Part shown: one piece after another, positions 37,257 to 44,871 of the stretch
Layout: each line of letters starts with the position of its first letter
Numbering within the stretch: the stretch's first letter is position 1
Assembly (NCBI RefSeq): GCF_000212415.1
Contig: NC_015500.1
Location: 2,852,001-2,916,000, forward strand
Direction of reading: 5' to 3'
Source: Treponema brennaborense DSM 12168
Lineage (GTDB): Bacteria > Spirochaetota > Spirochaetia > Treponematales > Treponemataceae
DNA length: 64,000 bases
Notes under the pieces: generated by a model
The model's input: the letters and a program-made list of their open reading frames with translations, nothing else
What the model was told of the DNA's origin: nothing
Database searches by the model: none
Program-made: the position numbers and the translations under genes

Positions 37257-38417
37257 CTATTTTCTTGATATTTTTAGCTCATTGAGTTTTGGAATAATTG
37301 TATTGTTAGAAAGATTTTTATATCCGTTATAAGTTACGGAGTAAGATTCTTTATCATTTAAATCTTTATTCTTTTTCAAACCAAATAGTTCCATGAAATA
37401 AGTATTTATCTGATTAAAATGTTTCACTAATTCAAGATTCTTATCATGAATAAATGAACCTGGATAATAGACTCCCCAAGAATCTTTTTTTGTAGCTTGG
37501 AGAATATTGTTTTCATATTTCAAAATTCGTGTTTTCAGAAGAATGTAGCAATAGTCTTGAAATTCAGGGCAATTATTTTTTATTGCAACGAAATTTGAGT
37601 CCTGTAATAAATCTAAAAATTGTTTTTTTATATCAAATTCGCAATCTTCAAAAAAATAGCATTTAAGTTTTAAATATTCCTCTTTTGTAAGTTTTACAAA
37701 ATACAGTTTCTGTAAGGTAATAAAATAATCAATTGATTGTATTACCGTTAACTTAAAAAATTCCGGTTTGTCTTTTATTTCGTTTTCAATCTGTTCAAAT
37801 TCATTTATATGGCAAATTGGGGTATCAATAAAGTCTATGACATTCATAGGCTTTGTATCAGCAATTAATTCACCAAGTGAATTCTTCGCTTTGGGAAGCA
37901 CTCGTAATGCACTCCATAAACCTCCATAGAGAAGAAATGAAATGCTTGTATTTGCATAAAGAAGACTTTCGGTTTTATGGAAAAGCACATTTCTTTTAAA
38001 TATTTTAACCACATATTTATACTCTTTTACAAAATCATTCATGACTTCATTGAAAATTGTCTGGAAGTTTTCTTGTATATTATGTGGAAGGGATAAGATT
38101 TTTTCTGAAGGAATTAAGCAATCAATAGAAACATATTCTTTCAGTTTTTTAGGACTAGCAAATGCTTTAAAAAATGCTATTTTTCCTTTGATTGTTGGAA
38201 TGACTATCCATTTATAAACAATCATACATCGAAGATATACATCTACTAATTGAAAAGATTTCCATTTAATATCGTTCTCAAGATTATCATCTAATATGGA
38301 TTCTTCAATGGATTGTTTATAATCAGAAAATGATAACATTTCATTTTTGATATAATCTCCAGAATTTTGTTCAGCATAAATCAACTGATCATCCTGTCTC
38401 TTTCTCAGCCAAATCAT
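37257..38417 (-). CDS. Unknown 386-residue cargo protein
   Basis: A soluble, largely helical protein with many aromatic and charged residues and no recognised motif. Visible pieces include MIWLRKRQDDQLIYAEQNSG at the start and SWGVYYPGSFIHDKNLELVKHF near residue 320. It is AT-rich like the rest of island 1. It stands alone between the xis-like gene and the AlbA_2 protein, with its own gaps on both sides. Such orphan genes in islands of this kind are often defence factors, but nothing in the sequence proves this. Confidence 0.5.
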   Translation of the reverse strand: MIWLRKRQDDQLIYAEQNSGDYIKNEMLSFSDYKQSIEESILDDNLENDIKWKSFQLVDVYLRCMIVYKWIVIPTIKGKIAFFKAFASPKKLKEYVSIDCLIPSEKILSLPHNIQENFQTIFNEVMNDFVKEYKYVVKIFKRNVLFHKTESLLYANTSISFLLYGGLWSALRVLPKAKNSLGELIADTKPMNVIDFIDTPICHINEFEQIENEIKDKPEFFKLTVIQSIDYFITLQKLYFVKLTKEEYLKLKCYFFEDCEFDIKKQFLDLLQDSNFVAIKNNCPEFQDYCYILLKTRILKYENNILQATKKDSWGVYYPGSFIHDKNLELVKHFNQINTYFMELFGLKKNKDLNDKESYSVTYNGYKNLSNNTIIPKLNELKISRK

Positions 38418-38650
38418 TCAGAAACCTCCATACCCCATATTATACACTGCAAAAGTGTCAAACAACGACATTATATAAATTAAATAACATCCGTCATAAT
38501 TCAGCAAGTTTTTTCTGAAATCTACTGAACGCAACTTTGCGTTTAAAAGATTTCCTTAACTTATCTTCTTTCAATTACTTTAAAAGAAGTTTGATGCTAA
38601 ATAAAAAAGGCTTTCAAAACTGACAAAGAAGAATTGAAATCCTTTGAAAT

Positions 38651-40315
38651 CTAATCTTTTAGTTTATAATTTGCATACTTTCCTTTTTGGTTAGGAACAA
38701 GTTTACCTTCTGCAAGTAACTTCCTAATTTGCAAATAAGCCTGATCGCTTGAAAGCTTTAGTAAATCCATTACATTCTCTTTTGTGATTATTCCATCCTG
38801 TTGCTTTGCAAGTTTAATTATAAGTTCAGGATAGCGAACTGCATCTATATCAGTTTGTCGAACATATTTTGCACTTTCGTTATTCTGTTTATAAACTTTC
38901 GCACTCAGAATATAAGAACGATTGGTTCCATTCCTGGTTGCTTCTACAAGCCCAGCTTCTACCAGGTTTTCAATTGTAGAGATGGTGCGGGCTTTATTAA
39001 GATGAACAACTTCGCTTAGTCTTTCTATCGTCACTCTGCGTTCATTGCGGATTGTAGAGAGAATCAATAATGCGTTTATTGAAAGAGGGCGGTCTCTTCT
39101 ATTCTGTTCATCAGCAATCATTTTTGTAAACTGCATATCCGGATTAGCTCGTGGTACAAAAAGCTTAACAATTGATGATGTGCTTTCTGAATAATCAGGC
39201 CAAGGGCGACCATAAAGAATAGAGCCTTCGAAAATTCTATCGATTCCGCGACCAGTTTTTTCAACCATACCAGTACGTTTTAATACATCCGATAAACAAG
39301 GGTTTCTACCATGGGGTTCAACAGAAATAAGGTTTTCTGCATTTACTCCTTCGATAAATCCGCCCTGACTTGAAATCGTCATTCCTTCATTATCAATAAG
39401 AACACGAACTTGACCAAGCTGAGTATAATCTCGATGACCAAAAGCATTTAATAAACCTTCACGGAAAGCGGCAAGAGTGAACTCTGGAACAGGAATTCTG
39501 AAAAGACCATACTCCATTTCTTTCTCTGGATTCCAGGCTGTAAAGTATGTGGAAAATCTTTCAAAAACTTTGCCTACTGGTTCGTTTGAAGTTTCGTTTA
39601 TTTTTACATTGGTTCCAGATAAAACTTGAAATGATGCTCTATAAGTTGGCATCAAACGTTTTAAGCTTTCTGTTTTTCCAAGGAAAAGTAATCCTGTTAC
39701 AGTTGGTATTGTTTTTCCATTTTCTTCTACAACAAAGTGAAGAGCTTTGTAAAAGTTTTCCTTATTCAATTCAAGCAAGGACTTATCACTTCCAGGGTTA
39801 TTTTTAATAATACTTCTTAGATGCTCGAATTCTAGAATATCTAAATCTTCTTCTGTTGATCCTTCTACTGGCTGTGCAGAAAAATCAAGTAGACTTAATT
39901 CTGATAATCGGCTTGGAATTTCGTATGGGAACAAAGGAACTGCTTCTGGAGAACCATCAAATTTTAATCTGCGTCGTAAGGTTTTTCCGCTGGAAGTTGC
40001 GGTAACTGTTCTTGCTTTTGGAACTTCTATTTGTAGAACATCTGTCTTTTCTTCAGTTAAAACTTCAGCTCTTGTTGAAATTGACGGAACCGTGCTGTTT
40101 GCAATTAAAGCCATTACACCAATAGCATCTTTATGCTGCTTTGTAAGTCCGGTTATTTCACCATCATCTTCAACTCCAACATAAATTATACCGCCTTCGG
40201 CATTTGCCATTCCAACTACAGCTTCAATTAATTCAGAGTCTGGTAATCCATTTTTTTCCTTTGTATCTGATTTAAACTCAGTAAAAAGGTCTTCTTTTAC
40301 AGGTATTGTTCTCAT
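38651..40315 (-). CDS. AlbA_2-domain ATP-binding transcriptional regulator
   Basis: A 554-residue protein. The N terminus has the AlbA_2/Schlafen-AlbA-like pattern: EFKSDTKEKNGLPD, then AEGGIIYVGVEDDGEITGL. The middle includes a GHKL-like ATP-binding half (AFREGLLNAFGHRDYTQLG). The C terminus holds winged-helix elements (RRVTIERLSEVVHLNKARTI). Proteins of this type bind nucleic acid and regulate operons. The start at 40315 is chosen because AAAAGGG precedes it; an upstream in-frame ATG lacks one. It lies beside a region with repeated CGAGTTA boxes, which suggests autoregulation. A protein of the same family is in island 2. Confidence 0.75.
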   Translation of the reverse strand: MRTIPVKEDLFTEFKSDTKEKNGLPDSELIEAVVGMANAEGGIIYVGVEDDGEITGLTKQHKDAIGVMALIANSTVPSISTRAEVLTEEKTDVLQIEVPKARTVTATSSGKTLRRRLKFDGSPEAVPLFPYEIPSRLSELSLLDFSAQPVEGSTEEDLDILEFEHLRSIIKNNPGSDKSLLELNKENFYKALHFVVEENGKTIPTVTGLLFLGKTESLKRLMPTYRASFQVLSGTNVKINETSNEPVGKVFERFSTYFTAWNPEKEMEYGLFRIPVPEFTLAAFREGLLNAFGHRDYTQLGQVRVLIDNEGMTISSQGGFIEGVNAENLISVEPHGRNPCLSDVLKRTGMVEKTGRGIDRIFEGSILYGRPWPDYSESTSSIVKLFVPRANPDMQFTKMIADEQNRRDRPLSINALLILSTIRNERRVTIERLSEVVHLNKARTISTIENLVEAGLVEATRNGTNRSYILSAKVYKQNNESAKYVRQTDIDAVRYPELIIKLAKQQDGIITKENVMDLLKLSSDQAYLQIRKLLAEGKLVPNQKGKYANYKLKD

Positions 40316-40334
40316 AATATTCCCTTTTAATTCG

Positions 40335-40422
40335 ATTATAATATATTTTAACACGGTTTGTCGAGTTAAAATATAAATCTAACTCGGTTTACCGAGTTAA
40401 ACCGAGTTAGATCCCGAGTTAG
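40335..40422 (-). promoter_or_regulatory. Promoter with repeated CGAGTTA boxes
   Basis: On the minus strand a promoter reads TCGACA (40359-40364), an 18-base spacer and TATAAT (40335-40340). CGAGTTA boxes lie at 40362-40368, 40393-40399, 40403-40409 and 40415-40421. One perfect inverted repeat, TAACTCGGTTTACCGAGTTA, occupies 40380-40399. One box overlaps the -35. This is the arrangement of an operator for a regulator that controls its own gene. Confidence 0.65.
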
Positions 40423-40424
40423 AA

Positions 40425-41237
40425 TTACACAATTCCAAACCTCTGTGAAATACGAACTGCATCTTCCTCTGAAAGATTAAGTTCTCCAAGTTCAAGTTTC
40501 GCAATCCGCTTGTCTTTAAGAATCTGACCTTTCTTCCGACCTTTTTCTAGTTCTGATAGAACGAAAAGAACTCCGAGCTTGAAAGAGTCAGAATTGATAC
40601 CTTTACCAGTGTTGGATACGGTTTCGGTTGGTACTACAACTTCTCCGGCTTTCTTGCGAGCTTCCACCGCCTTAATCATTTCATGTGCCTTATTTATTGA
40701 GACAGAACCGTTCTGAATCTTTTCCAGAAGCGAAGCATCAGCTTTCTTTGCAATCTCTCTCATCTTACAAATCTGACGTGCAGATTTATTAAGTTGTCGA
40801 CCAATTGCTTCATCAGAAGATCCTTGCGCATTAGGATTTGATTTTCTAATTTCATCGAGTTTCAAAAATGCAGCAAAATATTCGCCATCTGTTAGTCGGC
40901 GGGAATTAAGCTGCATTTTATATTCGTATTCAATTGTTTCATCTCGCGATTCAAATTTCTTGATAATTACAGGTACTTTCTCAAGTCCAGCTTTTTTTGC
41001 TGCCTTGAATCTCGAATGTCCATCAACAATGATATAAGTATCAGTTACAATAATAGGGCGAGATTTATCAAAGCCATTCACCCTCATATCGTTAGCAATT
41101 TCGGTTACCTTGTCATTCTCTTGCTGGAAAACATTCTTGAAGTCTCTGTCAAACCGAAGTTGTGAAACTTCCACCATCTTAATCTTTGCATTGTCTTTAT
41201 CGTTTGCCTTTTTTGTAGAATTTCCAAATAATTTCAT
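40425..41237 (-). CDS. ParB-like nuclease-domain protein 2
   Basis: A 270-residue protein paralogous to the one at 34465-35208. VSQLRFDRDFKNVFQQENDK, then RPIIVTDTYIIVDGHSRFKA is the ParB-like domain, with the GHSR sequence intact here. A helical HTH segment follows (IGRQLNKSARQICKMREI). The C terminus has a Lys-rich tail. It lies 18 bases downstream of the integrase gene. With no ParA in the island, a role in replication or copy control is as likely as partition. Having two such proteins on one small element is unusual. Confidence 0.78.
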   Translation of the reverse strand: MKLFGNSTKKANDKDNAKIKMVEVSQLRFDRDFKNVFQQENDKVTEIANDMRVNGFDKSRPIIVTDTYIIVDGHSRFKAAKKAGLEKVPVIIKKFESRDETIEYEYKMQLNSRRLTDGEYFAAFLKLDEIRKSNPNAQGSSDEAIGRQLNKSARQICKMREIAKKADASLLEKIQNGSVSINKAHEMIKAVEARKKAGEVVVPTETVSNTGKGINSDSFKLGVLFVLSELEKGRKKGQILKDKRIAKLELGELNLSEEDAVRISQRFGIV

Positions 41238-41255
41238 ATCTTTTTCTCCCTTTTT

Positions 41256-42593
41256 CTAAGCACTAGCTTTATTCAACTCTTCAAGTTTCTGATTCAGCAT
41301 GTTGATTGTTTCTTCATCTTCATTCTGTTCGATAAAGACTTTCTTCATAACACTGCGAGCTAGATTAACAACTTTTTCATCTTCAAGATGTGCCGCGTAG
41401 TGATTAAGCATTGCTTCTGTCTTATGACCAGAGAGAGCCATAATATATCGCTTGTCCTGAACATAATCCAACATTCTTGAACAGAAGAAATGCCGCCATG
41501 AATGAAAACAGATATCTTCAGGATTTTCAAATCCAATATCTTTCAATGCACGTTTCAAATATTTATTGAACTGTTTACTGTCCATTGGCTTGTCTGGAAC
41601 TGTGCTGTAGAAGATAAATCCATTATCATGAGGATTAAATTCTGCAAGCATTTTGAGCTTCAAATAAAGCTGGTGAGAAATAGGAATTGGAACAGAACGT
41701 TCTTCTCCATTTTTACAGCATTTAAGACCGTCATATTTTGACCAACTGCGGCGAACATAAATCTCATCTTCGCCAAGATCATCAACAGTAAGAGCTTGGA
41801 TTTCTCCGGCTCTCATTCCTGTGTGCATGGCAAGTTCATTTGCGATTTTTGCTTCGTCGTTATCCCAATCAAGTTCCATCAGTTTTGTTGCAGTTTCCAT
41901 ATCAAGAATCTTTCGTTTTTTACTGATATTTGAACATTTAATGATTCCATCAAAACAATTGTTCTGAGTGAGTTCATTGTAATATGCCCATTTGAGTGGA
42001 ATTGTGATCGTTTCGATAATTGAGTTTACTGTTTTTGGAGCAAGTTTTTGTGCTTCATCACTTGAGAAAAATGCATCAACATCTTTTCTTGTAATTTCTG
42101 CAACACATTTTCCTGCAAGACGAGGAATCCAATAAAGGCGAGTTCTGCTTAAAAGGGTAGCGCAATACTGACGATGGATAGACTGCTTCTTTCCAAGCTT
42201 CTCTCTGACATATGGAGACTTATCATAATCCCAGAAGTTTTCAAGAAAATCTTCAATCGGAATACTGCCTTTAGAAGTTTTTGGAACAGCAGAGTAGAGA
42301 TAATTTCTTTCTGTGAGAATTTTGATGATGGTGTTAATATCATCACTGTCAAAATCAGCACTACGCAAATCATTGAACAATCTGATTTTATCGATGCTCT
42401 GAACTTTGCTGTCTTTTGAATTAACACGAACAGGAATATTGCCTGTAACAATCCATTGCATAACAGTACGTTCTGCTTCTGTACGGTTTCTGCAACCAGT
42501 TGATTTGTTGTTGGAGAGGGTTCCATCTGCAAGACGGATTTGAGCGTAATAAATCCCAGTATGGGCTTTAAAAATTAAATAGGGCTTAGCCAT
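41256..42593 (-). CDS. Tyrosine recombinase (integrase) of island 1
   Basis: A 445-residue tyrosine integrase. The catalytic pattern is complete: Arg in HTGMRAGEIQAL, a central basic residue region (SKYDGLKCCKNGEERSVPI), HSWRHFF (His-x-x-Arg), SGHKTEAML, and the nucleophile Tyr in LNHYAAHL. The N-terminal 100 residues are an arm-binding domain. It is the gene nearest the tRNA, as expected for an enzyme that inserts there. I prefer the ATG at 42593 because GAGG precedes it at good spacing; a GTG at 42599 is possible. It is related to the broken integrase of island 2. Confidence 0.92.
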   Translation of the reverse strand: MAKPYLIFKAHTGIYYAQIRLADGTLSNNKSTGCRNRTEAERTVMQWIVTGNIPVRVNSKDSKVQSIDKIRLFNDLRSADFDSDDINTIIKILTERNYLYSAVPKTSKGSIPIEDFLENFWDYDKSPYVREKLGKKQSIHRQYCATLLSRTRLYWIPRLAGKCVAEITRKDVDAFFSSDEAQKLAPKTVNSIIETITIPLKWAYYNELTQNNCFDGIIKCSNISKKRKILDMETATKLMELDWDNDEAKIANELAMHTGMRAGEIQALTVDDLGEDEIYVRRSWSKYDGLKCCKNGEERSVPIPISHQLYLKLKMLAEFNPHDNGFIFYSTVPDKPMDSKQFNKYLKRALKDIGFENPEDICFHSWRHFFCSRMLDYVQDKRYIMALSGHKTEAMLNHYAAHLEDEKVVNLARSVMKKVFIEQNEDEETINMLNQKLEELNKASA

Positions 42594-42599
42594 ATTCAC

Positions 42600-42724
42600 C
42601 TCACTAAGACTGTAACAACTTTACTTAAAGTTGTTACTTAAATTAGTAATTTGAATCACGCTAAGCCCTACTTCATTGGGTTTAGTAGTGTGTTAAACCC
42701 TTATAACATAAGAGATTAACTATT
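42600..42724. promoter_or_regulatory. Inverted repeats between integrase and tRNA-fMet (arm-type or operator sites)
   Basis: GTAACAACTTT (42612-42622) and AAAGTTGTTAC (42627-42637) form a perfect 11-base inverted repeat with a four-base loop. GGGTTTA and TAAACCC form another pair around 42678-42701. They lie where arm-binding sites for the integrase or its promoter operator are expected. Confidence 0.5.
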
Positions 42725-42797
42725 TAGCAGGGGTTGGACTTGAACCAACGGCCTCCGGGTTATGAGCCCGACGAGCTGCCATCTGCTCTACCCTGCG
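42725..42797 (-). tRNA. Initiator tRNA-fMet (anticodon CAT)
   Basis: Full cloverleaf on the minus strand, 73 bases. The acceptor stem is six pairs (GCAGGG/CCCTGC) with a C1 by U72 mismatch. The D stem is GAGC/GCTC, the anticodon loop is CTCATAA, and the anticodon stem has three consecutive G-C pairs (GGG/CCC). The last two traits mark the initiator. The T stem is GTTGG/CCAAC with TTCAAGT as the loop. CCA is not encoded. This gene is the insertion target of island 1. Its 3' half was probably supplied by the island. Confidence 0.95.
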
Positions 42798-42812
42798 TCG
42801 TAACGTTCAAGT

Positions 42813-42841
42813 ATATTAACATTCGTTTCATAAAATGTCAA
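42813..42841 (-). promoter_or_regulatory. Promoter of tRNA-fMet
   Basis: On the minus strand TTGACA (42836-42841) and TAATAT (42813-42818) are separated by 17 bases. The tRNA starts 15 bases after the -10. Confidence 0.8.
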
Positions 42842-42948
42842 GCGGTTTAGTGAAATAAATATACCAAAAAGTGAAACGAAAGCGATAATATCCGTATGAG
42901 CGCAAATCTGCCATCAGACGGCCTTCGCCCGATTTCGGACACTCCGGT

Positions 42949-42976
42949 TGACATATCCGTCCGTTTTGTATATACT
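42949..42976 (+). promoter_or_regulatory. Promoter of tRNA-Ala
   Basis: TTGACA at 42949-42954 and TATACT at 42971-42976 with a 16-base spacer. The tRNA begins 11 bases later. Confidence 0.8.
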
Positions 42977-42987
42977 GAAACAGCTTT

Positions 42988-43044
<57 letters not shown>

Positions 43045-43060
<16 letters not shown>

Positions 43061-43228
43061 AAAAAGACCGAACATTCCGTTCGGTCTTTTTTTTCCGTTT
43101 TCAGCGTTCCGAAAACGAAACGTATCATATGATACCGTCCGACAGGGCGGTTTTATTTTTTTAGGGGACTTGAACCGGAGCGGCACTGCCGCGCAGGCGG
43201 GGCAAAGCCCAAGTCCCCTCATCTCCAA
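43045..43228. repeat. Tail-terminator repeat, left part of the array
   Basis: One full 166-base unit (43045-43210) starts inside tRNA-Ala, followed by the first 18 bases of a second unit (43211-43228), where island 2 begins. The same unit continues at 55125-55735. Each unit contains the tRNA tail, a terminator hairpin, CGTTTTC/GAAAACG, the palindrome GTATCATATGATAC, and AGGGGACTTG paired with CAAGTCCCCT at the end. Confidence 0.85.
43066..43094 (+). terminator. Rho-independent terminator of tRNA-Ala
   Basis: GACCGAAC and GTTCGGTC form an eight-base stem with a five-base loop, followed by eight T residues, five bases after the tRNA discriminator. Confidence 0.9.
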
Positions 43229-43259
43229 TCTTTTAAACACTTATATAATAAAAGTTTAG

Positions 43260-43286
43260 GGGTTCTTACATAGTTTGTAAGAACCC
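43260..43286. promoter_or_regulatory. Hairpin at the left end of island 2
   Basis: GGGTTCTTAC and GTAAGAACCC form a perfect ten-base stem with a seven-base loop, 32 bases inside the island. It could be a terminator protecting the island from tRNA transcription or an integrase arm site. Confidence 0.5.
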
Positions 43287-43342
43287 TCTTAGTTTTCGAT
43301 GGTGATACTATGGTAATAACCTAGACGATACCAACCGGACAG

Positions 43343-44737
43343 GTGCGAATGAAATGCATCAAATCTTCAAAAAAATTACCTTTTAGGTTATATCTACGTA
43401 AACCTCGTAATGGCTCAAAAGAGTTACCCATTTACTATGTGCAGTTTAGAAGTGTGAACTCCAAACGATACTGGACTTCTGGTAAAAGCACAGGAAAAAC
43501 AGATAAGACAGAAGCAACTATTATTGCATATAAATGGCTAGCTTCAGAACAAATACCAGACAGAATAAATGCTCAAGTTTCAACTAATCATAGTTTGCAA
43601 CTACAAACAGTTCTAAATGCATTACGAAATGCACAATTCAATCAAAATGAACTTACTCAAATTATTCATACTCTAGAAACTGTATATGATATAAAAGGCG
43701 GAGTTGTTCCAAATACAGCAGCAGCAGTTTTAGTAAATGAGTATATGGTAGACTTTTGGGATAAAGACAAATCAGCTTACTTAAGAGAGAAAGGAATGTC
43801 TGGAAAGCCGGTCTATAATAATCACGCTTAATACTATGCGAAATATTGTTAAAAACTTCTGGTTACCCAAGTATGGAAATCATGAAATAGGTAGTTTTAC
43901 AAAGCAAGAGTTACAAAAATGGTTATGGGACATTAAAGTAACAGATTATGATAAAGGACAAAAGAAACCAAAAGTAGGAAAGCTATCTCACGTCTACGTA
44001 AACAGAATTCTAAGAGCAGGATTACAACCGCTTAAATATGCTTATCAAAATCAACTGATTAAAAACGATTGTTTTACAGGTTTTAATTTTCTATCGGACA
44101 ATCCAAAAAAGAAACAGATATTGACTCTTGAGCAGGCTGAAAAACTCTTAATACCCCATGTCTTAATCCAACTGCAAAACTTGCAAATCAACTTGCTATG
44201 CTAACTGGTTTACGTATAGGAGAAATACTAGCTTTTACTCCTAAAGACTTAGGCGTAAATAAAATATACGTGCAACATAGCTTTGCTGTTAGAGACGGTC
44301 TTAAGTGTCCTAAAAATGGAGAAACTCGAATTGTTCCAGCACCGTCAGAGTTACTGGAACAACTAAGAAAACAAGGACAAACTAATCCTTATGGTCAAGG
44401 TGAAAACGATTTTATCTTTTGGAGTACTACAAATCCAAATAAACCTTTTGACAATAAAACCAGGGGATAGCAACTAAGATTACAGCTAAAAAGTTTACGT
44501 ATGGAAAATGTTGAATCTATATCTTTTCATTCTTGGGGACACTTTTTTTCCACATATATCGAACCCAAATTGACTCATTCAGAACTTCAAAAAGTTACAG
44601 GTCATCCAGATGAAAAAATGCTTGAACATTATACCGATCATGAAACAGAAATTGCTCTTGAGCATGTTGGTTCGGGACCCCATACAGAAAATGATACTTG
44701 CGTTAGCTTGTGTCATTTTCAGTGTGGGGTACACTAA
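43343..44737 (+). pseudogene. Degenerate tyrosine integrase of island 2
   Basis: The product aligns along its whole length with the island 1 integrase pattern, but the gene is broken. A frameshift near 43815-43830 separates the arm domain from the core-binding domain. Another near 44160-44200 separates LTLEQAEKLL from PTAKLANQLAMLTGLRIGEIL. A TAG at 44468 interrupts the catalytic domain. After it, HSWGHFF has Gly in place of the Arg of HxxR. LTGLRIGEI (Arg), GHPDEKML and the Tyr in LEHYTDH remain. The end merges with the repeat hairpin at 44677. No functional protein is possible from it, so island 2 has lost its own excision enzyme. Confidence 0.9.
44677..44734 (+). repeat. Repeat hairpin shared by both islands, copy 2
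   Basis: ACCCCATACAGAAAATGATAC-type left arm and a right arm ending ATTTTCAGTGTGGGGTACAC pair with few mismatches around an 11-base loop. The 21 bases 44714-44734 are identical to 32386-32406. It lies between the dead integrase and the first defence gene. Confidence 0.7.
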
Positions 44738-44871
44738 AAATATACAACATTTTATAGGGTAATCTTCGCCTACTGGCGACTCTTTTGGGCTGCTTGCAAC
44801 ATTGCGAGAGTCTAGAAACAAATGAATTAGTGAAGTATAGTATAGTAATCTTTTAAAATAGGATTATATAA

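Larger units (their letters stand above)
21847..42766. mobile_element. Genomic island 1: integrative mobilizable element in tRNA-fMet
   Basis: The island spans the two copies of the 15-base tRNA core. It is visibly more AT-rich than its flanks and all its genes are on the minus strand. The integrase is next to the tRNA, as expected. Next come ParB-like, AlbA_2, Xis-like, replication-type HTH, DnaC-like and MobV relaxase genes, and then a defence operon (type I restriction-modification plus Hachiman). There is no type IV secretion system, so it would need a helper conjugative element to move. No phage structural genes are present. The boundaries are inferred from the repeat; excision has not been shown. 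Confidence 0.85.

Noticed and set aside
21847-42766. A prophage
   Set aside because: There are no capsid, portal, terminase, tail or lysis genes. The MobV relaxase and DnaC-like gene fit a mobilizable element.
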